NCBI GenBank assembly: GCA_911728435.2
Contig: OU452205.1
Coordinates: 5,524,260-5,588,259, forward strand
Direction of reading: 5' to 3'
Origin: Apoderus coryli
Lineage: Eukaryota > Arthropoda > Insecta > Coleoptera > Attelabidae
Length of the DNA: 64,000 nt
The translations under genes and the position numbers were made by a program. Every line of letters starts with the position of its first letter. The stretch's first letter is position 1. Positions 11,976-21,951 of this stretch are shown here, in pieces. The notes under the pieces were generated by a model. It worked only from the letters and a program-made list of their open reading frames with translations, searched no databases and had not been told where the DNA came from.

Positions 11976-12798
11976 AAAAAACGTAATACCTAATACCTCA
12001 GTTAATCTTTGTTTGCAAAAACTATTATAAAAAACAAATTTGACCTCTTGCATTTTCAGGTATCGTGTTTAGTTTTTGAATTTTTTCTAAAACAAAAAAA
12101 AAATCTTTAAAAATTAAAAAAAATCAATATTTCACACTTTTTTTGTTGTTTTATTTAGGCATTCCAAACCGGCCAAAGTTACAGAGGTTATTATTAGTAC
12201 CTAAGCAAAGTCAACTGTACATGGATTACGCTTAATTTCTATTTTTCTCCGAAAAAATATCATGACCATTTTATTTCCATCATATTTCCGAGGGTTTTTG
12301 AGCTACGAACTTTTTTAAAGGTCTTTCCAAGCACTTTACATTATATTCATTTTCTTCGAAAAATTAGATCTTTGGCCATTATTTTACGGTAAAAGATTCG
12401 TTTTTCATTTCCAAAGAATAAACAATCACCTTTAGAGAGTGATATCTCGCTTATTTCAAAACCTTTATTTTTGCTTTATATGGGATTTTCGATAAAACGC
12501 AAGATTTTCTACTTATTTATGAAAAATAGTTGAAAACATCACATTTTAGATGAAAAATCAACATTTTCAATCACAAAATAACTCGGAAAATATTCGTTTT
12601 TGGAAAAAAAAGGGTGACTTCATTGCCACCCCCGAGGGTGAAAGCACACATCGGCACTATGTAACTTTTGTTTCTTAAGCAATTCTCTACTTACTGTAAT
12701 AAAATTTCACATCAATCAGTACATGTCTCAAGAATTCGGCCTTAAAAACCATCATATACTGGCCTATCATGGATCACCTTAAAACAACGAAATGTAAC
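11976..12798. other. Gene-free stretch
   Basis: It contains AT-rich sequence with GAAAAA-rich and AACTCGGAAAAT-type segments, common in the interior of the CAGGGTG transposons. No coding region or RNA gene is supported. Confidence 0.4.
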
Positions 12799-13311
12799 AC
12801 AAAGAAGAATTAGAAATGGGCTTGTTGAACAAAACAAGACTTAAATTCCGAGAGTTTGTCTGTCAACCACTATACTTTCACCAGACGGCCGTTTCGTCGA
12901 TCCACGACTCATCAGTGGTGATCGGTCAGTAATTGACAGCCAAACCCTCGTAAATAATGTGGTATATACCCCACACGGTACAGAGATGTAAAAGAATGTG
13001 TTTGGCGACATCTAGTTTTCGTTGGTAGTATGTCGAGCGAACAACAATTCACTATATCGACTGCCTGGGAGGTCACTGACCCCATAAAGCACAACTACCA
13101 ACACAGATGCGCCGATACTCTGTTAAACAAGCCCATTTCTAATATAGGCGGCCCCGCTTAAGGGAGTATCGGCGCATCTATGTGTTAGTAGTTGTGCTTC
13201 ATGGAGTCAGTGACCTCCCAGGCAGTCGATATAGTGAATTGTTGTTCGCTCGACGTACTACCAACGAAAACTAGATGTCGCCAAACACATTCTTTTACAA
13301 CAAAGAAGAAT
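12799..13311 (-). mobile_element. Small non-coding hammerhead retroelement with 12-bp target duplication
   Basis: The 12-bp direct repeat ACAAAGAAGAAT flanks the unit at 12799-12810 and 13300-13311. Inside, about 135 bp at 12985-13135 recurs in inverse orientation at 13165-13302. A motif AGAAATGGGCTTGTT near 12813 also recurs inverted near 13123-13140. Outside the palindromic arms the minus strand carries a complete hammerhead ribozyme (12878-12921). There is no transposase or reverse transcriptase. A non-autonomous Penelope-type or retrozyme-type element is the best reading; the mobilising machinery is inferred. Confidence 0.75.
12878..12921 (-). ncRNA. Hammerhead ribozyme, complete canonical core
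   Basis: Read 5' to 3' on the minus strand: stem I 5' strand UCACCA (12921-12916); core CUGAUGA (12915-12909); stem II GUCG/CGAC closed by a 5-nt loop; GAAA (12895-12892); a minimal stem III of three pairs, ACG/CGU, with a 2-nt loop; the cleavable C at 12884; then UGGUGA (12883-12878), which pairs perfectly with UCACCA. Every invariant residue of the family is present. Cleavage is predicted between 12884 and 12883. The very short stem III is the form known from Penelope-like and retrozyme hammerheads, which may act as dimers. Activity is inferred, not shown. Confidence 0.88.
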
Positions 13312-14149
13312 GGTAAAAATAAAAGACTTCCCTTGACCGAAATTGTACCGCACGCCACTGATTAAATAATTAATTGCAAATGCCACTATATCTAGTGTGA
13401 AGAAACTCTAATTTGTGTCGCAGAGGCACCTATATATTTTCCACTTGGTGTCATTTGCACAAGGTAGCAAAATTTATTAATATGTTTATTAATTAATTGC
13501 GACGGGTTATCTTGCAGAAATTAGACACACGCTTAAATCATTTTGTAGTAATAAATCGCCAACATAGTAAGTAGTAGGTATAAAAAGAAAATACATAGAC
13601 ATGACGTATATGGTTAGCATAAGATTCATAAAAATCTTTTTTAAAAAATTACTGTCATACCTATAGGTATATTTGACCAATAATAGTAATAATCATGTAC
13701 ATGCGTGGTGATGATGTTAAATTATATAATTTTTTCCTTGGAATCTACCATAAAACCTTTCAAAACGACGTTTAACACGTTCTGCGTCTGTGTCTATAAC
13801 TTGTATTAACAGCGCTGGAATGCGCGAAAGACATTAATTATGTGGCATTTTTCGCATTTATCACTTTCCATTTTTTATGCTCATTCGATATGTTGAGAAG
13901 TCACAGGAGTGGATTAAGAATGTGTTAAGGGTGGCATTATCGAAAATTCGCATGTGCTACTCAGTAAATTATGTTAGAAGTTAATTGAACAATAGTAATA
14001 ATAATGTACCGGGTGGCCCATTTAAGAGGGACCACTACTGTAATGTTTGGTTTTTGAAGTAAACACGTATTTATTTTAGTGTTTCTTTATTAACAATCTA
14101 ACTAAATATGCAAACATACAAGTGATTAAGTCTATTCTGATTAGGTGTG
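13312..14149. other. Gene-free stretch
   Basis: No gene is seen. A transposon-end motif TACCGGGTGG starts near 14005. The rest is AT-rich single-copy-looking sequence. Confidence 0.4.
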
Positions 14150-14552
14150 GTTTTCTGCAGTGTTCCCAACACTTGAGACCGAAAATATCCCTGAATGGGC
14201 AACAAATTACACCACATTACACACAACATTGTTGCCAATGGCTAATTAAATGGAAAAGGCTAAAAATAACTAAAAAAAAAAACGTTGAAATTGTGGCAGG
14301 TAGGAAGCCATACGCCAACAGAAGAGTGGTCACAGGCGGCGCACGCAGACTGGCGGTCATATCATGTCATATCCCAAAAAAAGAAAAAAAAAAAGCAAAA
14401 AACAATTTGATAATTGAAATCACTAAAAACATAGTCAGCCAAATTATACCAAATTATCCCAAATAATTTGTTGTTAGAAAATTACACACAGTGACCTCAA
14501 AATATCCCAAAACGGGTGTAGTTACACCCGAATTGGGAACACTGGTTTTCTG
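14150..14552. mobile_element. hAT-type MITE with 8-bp target duplication
   Basis: The element runs from 14158 to 14544. Its ends are inverted repeats starting CAGTGTTCCCAA, and the 8-bp duplication GTTTTCTG lies directly outside at 14150-14157 and 14545-14552. CAG-start terminal repeats with 8-bp duplications define the hAT superfamily. At 387 bp, with A-rich interior and no transposase, it is a non-autonomous MITE. A 114-codon open frame (14122-14466) crosses the left end and is therefore not a gene. The perfect duplication suggests a fairly recent insertion. Confidence 0.92.
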
Positions 14553-14754
14553 TATATTATTCGCGCCAACCGTGGCTTGCTTAACATAACCTAAATATAT
14601 CTAAGGATGGGTACACACTAATACTACGTATTAGGAATGGACATAAACATTCTCATGACAACTAGCTTATCTGAGAGCCTATAACCGGTACAACAAACAG
14701 TTAAATAGAAACTTTTGTTGGGTTAGGAATTTTGTATTCATTTAATTTTTACAT

Positions 14755-15980
14755 ATACAGGGTGGCTCATATTGCAGTGACGGCATTCAACTTCCTTAAT
14801 CATGAAAAAAACCTAAATTTTAATTTTTCGAAAAGTCTGTATTTACAAAGATACAGGGTGTTAAAGATGACTGCCTGAGGAGGATTTTTTTGAAATATTT
14901 TCGAAACGAGGAAAGATCAATTAATCAAATGTAGCATATTTATTCACCTAGTTAAATGTTAAAGGATGAACATAGGCGGGTAAACGGGGGACCCTTGTCT
15001 TAATTATAACCTAACTTTTTTTTTCTTGTGACTTTTATTCCATTTGTGTCAAAAATGTGATAAAATAAAGTTTTCTACATACAAAAAGGCATACTTGAAG
15101 CCTCAGAAAAATAATAATAATTGGACAAAGATCATATTCATACAAGAAATCCCTTTGGGATTTCCCAGTCGTTTTGTGGTAGTCTTATCTATGATAAAAG
15201 TAATTGAGGGTTATAAAAAAAAATCGTAATTTTTTTAATTTTTTTTTTAATTTTTGAATTTGAATTAAAAAAAAATAAAAAAAAATAAAGAATTGCCACA
15301 GCTGGGATTCGAACCCCTAACCTTTCGCATGCGAAGCGAACGCCCTATCAATGACGCCACAGAAACCTGATAACAAATATTATATTTTAATTTTACAATT
15401 AATAGAGTGATATTACTAATATACTATATATGAGTGATATTACTAATATAGGTTCCAACTACCTAACTGGTGAAATTTTAAATGGGAACAATACACATAC
15501 ACCCTGTATAAAAAATTTATGATCCCATTCTAACTGAAAATACTGTGAAACTTAAAAAAATATATAAAAATCTTCAAACTAAAAATTTTTTGAAACATTT
15601 TTGAGCCACCCTGTGCAATAATTTCATAAACCATTCTAAAAACCTAAACAAAACATTTTTAAGTTACCCCGTAGATAACCTTTAGAAGCTTATAGTTTCA
15701 CTTCAAAGACATTTTGAATTGAAATCTAAAAAAATCAAAACATTACTCAAAATAGTACTTTTTTGTTCTTAAAAAAATAAACAAATGCATTTTTGACTCA
15801 CCCCGTATTTAAATTTAAAGTGTATGCTAAAAATTTCTAAAGATATAAAAGTTTTTCGATTGCAATCGGAAAAAAAAGTTAAATGTGCACAATCAATAAC
15901 ACATTCAAAAATGAACTGGGATCACTTTGTGTATAACTACATCACCTAAAAAAACACCCCTGTATATACTGAAACTCATC
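14755..15980. mobile_element. CAGGGTG-ended transposon remnant interrupted by a SINE
   Basis: The left edge reads ACAGGGTGGCTCATATTGC. Internal and right-hand copies of the end motif appear at 14861 (plus sense) and at about 15500, 15606, 15670, 15799 and 15958 (inverted, ACCCTGTATA or ACCCCGTA). Such repeated subterminal motifs fit a decayed DNA transposon. The block at 15240-15370 is a tRNA-like SINE inserted within it. No transposase frame is visible. Confidence 0.45.
15235..15372 (-). mobile_element. tRNA-related SINE, copy 1
   Basis: On the minus strand it has a TGGCGTCATTGATAGGG segment resembling a pol III A box, a 5-bp anticodon-like stem TTCGC/GCGAA, and a B box GGTTCGAATCC. CAGC-TGTGGCAA and a T-rich tail follow. 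The acceptor arms do not pair, so it is not a functional tRNA. The copy at 49595-49700 shares the head layout, the CAGC..TGGCAA junction and the T-rich tail, which defines a SINE family. Confidence 0.65.
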
Positions 15981-16130
15981 AAAAAAATCAAATTTTTTAC
16001 TTTAGACAAAATTAAAGAGCATCGAAAAGTGTCTTATTCCATAGAAGAGGTTATGCAACCGTAAATACCATAATGTTGAGTTTGAGGTTGCATAATTATA
16101 AGATATTTAAACTAATCAGTTAAAGGTCAT

Positions 16131-16446
16131 TGATTGGTTGTAATTATTGAAATTGTAGCCCGTCTGCATATATTCAAAGATGTTAATATCTCTCCCACCT
16201 CAATGATATCTCTACACATATAACAGGATCATTGAATTTTTTTGTATTATTATTGAAATTGTAACCTTTCTGGTGGGAATCAATTTTTTGATTGGTTGTA
16301 ATTATTGAAATTGTAGCCCGTCTGCACATATTCAAAGATGTTAATATCTCTCCCACCTCAATGATATCTCTGCACATATAACGGGGTCATTGAACTTTTT
16401 TGTATTATTATTGAAATTGTAACCTTTCTGGTGGGAATCAATTTTC
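16131..16446. repeat. Tandem duplication, 158-bp period, two copies
   Basis: A unit starting TGATTGGTTGTAATTATTG and ending near GGTGGGAATCAATTTT occurs at 16131-16288 and again at 16289-16446 with only a few substitutions. The minus-strand open frame at 16183-16377 just reflects the period. No function is apparent. The high identity suggests recent duplication. Confidence 0.88.
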
Positions 16447-17600
16447 TAATGACAAAAAATGTGTCAACTTGTGCACACTACTCTGCCAGATTTAGTTCAT
16501 GTGAAGTAGTAAAATAAAAATAAGTATAAATTAGTAGTTTTTTTACATAAAATAATGTTTTAATATTTGTTATATTATTGTGGGAGTTGAGTAAATTAAA
16601 TTTGTTGGAAAATCAAGTATCTAATAATTTTACATGTGTAAATCTATTGTGTAGTGTGTGGATTTATTGAGGAAAATCTGGTGAAATATGTTAGTGGTGA
16701 AAGTGTGGCATCACCGAATTTCTCATCTTTTCTTCATTGTTGTCAGACTTTGGATGAACTGCATTGAGTGAAATAAAAATAATATGGAATTTTTTCAATA
16801 ACCAAATTATTTTAGCAAAAATAAAATAAACTTGGGGAAATTGAGTTTATATTTAAATAAGCATCTGCACGTAAATAGGATTTCGGATTAATTACGCTAT
16901 TGCGGAAATAATAAGTACGAGGTGTAGGATAGGGATAATTTGAAAAACAGTCTGGCAGCCTTGCATTGAGCTCAAGAAATAGTTGAGATCTCCCTCTGCG
17001 TCGCACACAAAATGAACAATTGTAGATCTAATTAAATTAATTAATAGTGTGGCCGCATTAAACCCCCTTGAAAAGTACCCGTTGGGATGCAGCAAAAGAA
17101 CAAATTTTCCATATAGACATACCTGCGGCTGCACCTTCGGTACAGTTTTAAGTTAAGTCACATAGATAGCGGTCATTGAAGCAAATAAATATTAGTAATA
17201 ATAATCATCAATTTGTTTATTATTTATTAGTATCTAGAATTGTCACAATTGTTATTTGATACAAAAAAGAAACATCAAATTCTCAATTTACTATTTATGT
17301 AGCTTGTAATTTAATTCCAGTCTAGATATTAACCAGTTATCCTAATAGAAAAGAGGTAATTTAATAATGGTTAATTCATAGGTAATTATGACAAACTTTA
17401 ACTACTACTGTTTTGTCCGTAACAGTTAATCCCCAGCGAAATAGTTACCAATCAAAGATGAATACATAGTTCTGGAATAAGTATAGATATGGCTAAACAA
17501 CATTGAATAAAATTTGTTATTTTATTTTAAAGAATTACTGTGGAACATACTACACTAAATATTTAATTACTACACTTAATATTTAATATAAATTAAAGCA
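16447..17600. other. Gene-free stretch downstream of mRpL20
   Basis: No exon is recognised. On the minus strand an AATAAA signal (plus-strand TTTATT at about 17521) lies about 75 bp past the mRpL20 stop and may be its poly(A) signal. Overlapping minus-strand frames at 16812-17134 show no domain. Confidence 0.45.
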
Positions 17601-17601
17601 A

Positions 17602-18176
17602 TCAATGTTTGTTTAGAGTGCCTCTTAAAATAATACCATCTACTTTTTCTGTTTTGGTTACATTAGCTAATCCATCATCAATAGCTCTTCTTCGTGCAAC
17701 ATCTGCAAGAGCCCTAAATGTATATGGTTCCCAGCTAGCTAAATCTGACAACGATTTTCTATTCAACAAAATATTAGACCTCAGTAGTCCTTCTCTGAAT
17801 GTTCTATAAGGAATATCATGTTCTGAGCAACCAGCATCGATTCGTGTTACCCAAAGCTAAAAACCAAAATAATTGATAACATTACCACAGTCCATACATA
17901 CTAGTAGGTATACTTACTGCTGACATATCTGTTTTCTTTAATTTTCTTCCTTTTGTTGTATAAGCTAATGCTCTGTGTACTGCTCTAATAGCTATACTGT
18001 AACAATTCCGTTTTCTGCCAACAAAGTGCTAAAATACGTCACATACCGATAAAAAATAATTGGCAAAAATACTAATTTAGAAAGTTTACCGCTGCCATTT
18101 TAAAAATTTTACGTTTACGCCAAAATTCATCTGGGCCTCTGGACCTAACAAAGTTTACCACAGTTGTGAACACCAT
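17602..18176 (-). CDS. mRpL20: Mitochondrial ribosomal protein L20 (bL20m)
   Basis: Structural protein of the large subunit of the mitochondrial ribosome. Three exons join in frame on the minus strand: 18090-18176, 17918-18028 and 17602-17856, all with GT-AG introns, giving 150 residues, the usual length for insect mRpL20. Recognisable family segments are the N-terminal RSRGPDEFWRKRKIFKMAA, HFVGRKRNCYSIAIRAVHRA (the counterpart of the bacterial L20 RNA-binding helix) and LWVTRIDAGCSEHDIPYRTF. The start is the only upstream ATG in frame with the conserved block. A candidate poly(A) signal lies about 75 bp downstream. Nothing appears broken. Confidence 0.95.
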
Positions 18177-18381
18177 ATTTTAAAAAAAAATCTTGCTTAG
18201 CGTATTCCTTAAAACAAATTAATTTGAAAGATACTTATATTTTAGGTTATTTCTAATATAGAGGTTATGTTTTATCTTCTACCTTTCAACTAGTCCTTGT
18301 CTTCATATTTTGTTTCTAATGGTCGTTTGACACTTGTAGATTTAATATTGTCTTTAAAAGACAATGGCAGTAAAGACAATA

Positions 18382-18836
18382 GGGTTATTCTTTCGTAGTG
18401 ATTGATCTGAACAAGTGAATGTGATTAAACTGAATGTGATTATACTGAACTGAATATTTGGCGATACCGAAAGATCATCTTTTTTGTGATTGTCTTTCAC
18501 TTAACCTCGGAAACTTGTGAAAACAACCAAATCTGCTCTGAAAACTGGAAAATTATTTCTGCCATGATATTATTATCCATGTATTAAACTTTTACAATTT
18601 ATTGGTTTGATTCAAAATCATATGCCAATTATTATCTCTCAATATTCAATACTTTTAGAGGTTAACTGTTAACTGAACGAACTAACCGGTACCCAGAGGT
18701 TGATCAGTAAGGGGCAAGGGGGGTAGGAATTTTAATCAGTTTGGTAGAAGTGAGCGATGTCGAAAGAATACGCACAATCGTGAATGAACTGACAATTTTC
18801 AGATTGTTCACTTAGCTCAGTACGAAAGAATAACCC
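18382..18836 (+). mobile_element. GGGTTATTCTTTCGTA-ended MITE, copy 1
   Basis: The ends are inverted: GGGTTATTCTTTCGTA on the left and TACGAAAGAATAACCC on the right. Homologous copies lie at 19860-20250 (opposite orientation) and 62312-62780. This copy shows no clear target duplication (CAATA left, TTATC right). A palindrome ATTGTCTTT-AAAGACAAT sits just outside its left end near 18344. It is non-coding and inserted between mRpL20 and the J-protein gene. Confidence 0.85.
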
Positions 18837-18839
18837 TTA

Positions 18840-19858
18840 TCATGTTCGCATTGTCTTTATAAGATATTACGTTTAAAATTAAATTCCTATATTTTTTCCA
18901 GTATGTAATTTAGTATAGGTTCCAGGAATTTTGTATAACGAAATTACACAACCCTTTAATAAAATAGAACACATTCCATTTTTCTAATAAAAATGTGTGT
19001 TAATAAAGAATTCCCACTGTGGTGTGGCAAACCGGGCAGTAGGATGCTCGAGCTAAGCGAGGCACAAACAACTATATTAGGACAGTATTGCCCCATTCCT
19101 AGATGTTCTGCTTGCCACAGTTGAACTGATGTTGATAATAAGAAGTTAAATGCGAAATTTAACAGTTTTCCGGGGCGTCAATTCTTGAAAACCAGTGAGC
19201 AGAAAAGCCGAGAGAATGGAGGCACCGCAGTCCTGATTTAGTAAACTGTGCCTCGCTTAGTCCGATCGTTTTGCTCTTTGGTTTTTAGGGATTGTCCAAA
19301 GTGGTGGGGGTCGATTCTTGAACATTACGAATCGAACAACCCAGAGAACGGAGGCATTGATGTGCTAATTTAGGAGACTGTGCCTCGCTTCGCTCGATCG
19401 TTCTACCACAGTATACTGTGGTTCTACTCCCAGGTTTTCAGATATTGCCCACGTCGTATATCAAGGCGCATTAGCTATATAGGTTACCTCATTGAACAAT
19501 TTTGTTTAGTGGCTTGCGCGGTTGTCGTGACGTCAAAGGCGACCAGAGTTCTGGGGGCACTAGTTTTGCGCAAATGTTTATTGTTTTTGAGATTAGTTTT
19601 CGTTATGATAATGTTGTGAGTTGTTATTGAAATAATTTTATACTTGCTCGAATAAGAGTTTGGACATTTTCGTGTTTTTGTGAATATTTATTATTATAAT
19701 ATTATGTTTTGGGTTTTGTTTAAAAGTTGTCTGACCACTTTTTTAAACAAAATCGTTTTGACTTATTACCTATATTGTGTATAACGATCTTTTAAATAAA
19801 TACATATCATCGCAGCACAGCTTAGCTGTGACCGCAGTGTTAGAATGAAACTGTTATA
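18840..19858. other. Interval between two inverted MITE copies, with short CTCGCTTCGCTCGATCG repeats
   Basis: No host gene is seen. It holds copies of a short palindromic repeat at 19171-19300 and 19302-19451 and related sequence near 19045-19070. A 79-codon open frame at 19380-19619 starts inside the repeat and is not credible. Confidence 0.5.
19171..19451. repeat. Two copies of a short inverted-end repeat (GCCTCGCTTCGCTCGATCG family)
   Basis: Each copy starts with a form of GGGGTCAATTCTTGAA and has GAGAACGGAGGCA, then ATTTAGTA-GACTGTGCCTCGCTTCGCTCGATCG. The more complete copy ends GGTTTTCAGATATTGCCCAC, roughly the inverse of the start. Further copies lie at 22588-22690, 23385-23600 and 59353-59456. 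A MITE of about 110-150 bp is likely. Confidence 0.65.
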
Positions 19859-20255
19859 AGGGTTATTCTTTCGTACTGAACTAAGTGAACAATCTGAAAA
19901 TTGTCAGTTAATTCACGATTGTGCGTATTTTTTCGACATCGGTCACTTCTACCAAACTGATTAAAATTCCTACCCCCCTTGCCGCTTACTGATCAACCTC
20001 TAGGTACCGGTTAGTTCGTTCAGTTAACAGTTAACCTCTAAAAGTATTGAATATACAGAGATAGCTAATTGGAATATGATTTCGAATTAAACCAATAAAT
20101 TGTAAAAGTTTAAAACATGGATAATAATATCATGGAGTAAATAATTTTCCGGTTTTAGAGCAGATTTGGTTGTTATATTCAGTTCAGTATAATCACATTC
20201 AGTTTAATCACATTCACTTGTTCAGATCAATCACTACGAAAGAATAACCCTATAA
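19855..20255 (-). mobile_element. GGGTTATTCTTTCGTA-ended MITE, copy 2, with 5-bp duplication TATAA
   Basis: The element body is 19860-20250, flanked on both sides by TATAA. It is inverted relative to copies 1 and 3 and slightly shorter. Together with copy 3 (TGATA on both sides) it shows that the family makes 5-bp target duplications. Confidence 0.87.
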
Positions 20256-20407
20256 TTGAACCATTCGTAATTCACGGCGCGCTGCGGCTCCATGTTGACA
20301 AATGACAGTTTACCTTCAAAAATGTTTGAAATAATTAACTTTTAAATCCTTCAAACAATTAATTTAAAGTTTTATTTTATTTTGTGTGAGCAAAGGTGTT
20401 TATTAAA

Positions 20408-21951
20408 ATGGGGATTGATTATTATGGAGTTTTGCAAATACCTAGAACCAGCTCAGACCTAGAAGTTAAAAAGGCGTAAATTTTGTGTAAAATCATTGGA
20501 ATACTAATTAAATATTCTTTTTGTAACAAGTTTCAGAACCTTAGCTTTAGAATTTAATGAATCAAGATGTACAAAAGAAAATGGTAATCAAGTTTTTGCG
20601 TTGATATGTGAATCTTACGATGTACTTGGCCATCCATTGCGAAGAGCAGTATTTGATCAGTATGGTGAAGAAGGCTTGAAAAGAGGTGTTCCAGGTCCCG
20701 ATAGATATATTCCAGGTTATCACTATCACGGAGATGCTATGAGGACATACAAGTATGTCTCTATAATATTTCTTAGTTTTTCTTTGAACCATAATCAGTG
20801 GCGGCGATAAGACCCCCGCATTTTATTTCTGTTTTAAAGAGAATTTTTTGGAACATCATCTCCATATGCAGATCTGTTAGATGTGTTAAAAAATCCTGCA
20901 TTAATATATAAAACGCCCGATGGTATTGGATACAAAACTAAGCAACCTCCTATTCAGCATCCACTTTGTCTTACTTTACATGAAATATTTTTCGGTGGTG
21001 TAAAGAAAATGAAAATTCGAAGATTAGTTTACATGGATGAGGAAGAGACAAGAACTGAAGTACGGGAAAAAATCCTCACAGTTCCAATCAAGCCTGGTAT
21101 TAGGCCAGGAACTGAAATCGTATTTCCAAATGAAGGAGACCAGAATCCTATGCACATACCAGGTATTGTGTAATTTCGTCGAATTTTTTTTTTAATGGTA
21201 AATACTTTATATATTATACAAGATCGTCCGGAGATGCATGTAAGCAGACTCCAGATAGAACTAAACGATAACAACGAGGCTAATTTTGGTTAACAATAAA
21301 AATATTGCACATCACTATCTTCATTTCTTTGTGTAATATTTAATTGACATAATATGATTATGTTGGGAACTCTTGACAATATAAAATGTCTATAATTAAA
21401 TATCGTGTCATAATTGGGACTAAATAATTATTGCTTTTCTGATCTTAGCGGATATAATTTTTGTGACGGAAGACCGACCCCATGACTTTTTTGTCAGAGA
21501 AGAGGACAATCTGATTATGACCTCGAAAATTAATTTAGAGCAAGCTTTAACAGGAACCGTGGTATTGGTCAATACTGTTGACCACAGAACAATTAGAGTT
21601 CCAATTACTGATGTCGTAAGGTTTGTACGTAAATATAAATAATTTTAATTTATTAAATATATTTCTGTATATCAAATAATAAAACTTTTCAGTCCAAATT
21701 ATATCAAAATTGTGGAAAATGAAGGAATGCCAATTGTCGATAAGTTTCCAGAAAAAGGGAATCTAATGATAAAATTCGAGGTGGATTATCCAAAACATTT
21801 ACCCAAAAAATGTAAGGAGATCCTGAAAGTTGGTTTCAAAATGGCTAAATCAGCTGGTGTGTATAGCTTAGGTGAAGAAAAACAGGCCCCTGTTAATGTT
21901 GACAAACATAACATGTTTGTATGCGAAAAAAAGAGTTTACAGAATTATTAA
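20408..21951 (+). CDS. DNAJB13-like class II J-domain protein lacking the HPD motif
   Basis: A co-chaperone-type protein with a J-domain, a linker and the two-lobed C-terminal substrate-binding region. Exons are 20408-20475, 20531-20752, 20840-21162, 21449-21620 and 21693-21951, giving 347 residues. Exon 2 could also start at 20537, but 20531 restores KKAFRTLAL, matching the family KKAYRKLAL, so I prefer it. The J-domain keeps DYYGVLQI and YDVLGHPLRRAVFDQYGEEGLKRG. The HPD tripeptide that drives Hsp70 ATPase is replaced (LALEFNESR). The C-terminal part (HPLCLTLHEIFFGGVKKMKI, RPGTEIVFPNEGDQ, ADIIFVTEDRPHDFFVREEDNLI) is typical of DnaJB1/B4/B13. Mammalian DNAJB13, a sperm axoneme radial-spoke protein, also lacks a normal HPD, which supports this assignment. 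AATAAA follows at 21988. Confidence 0.93.
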
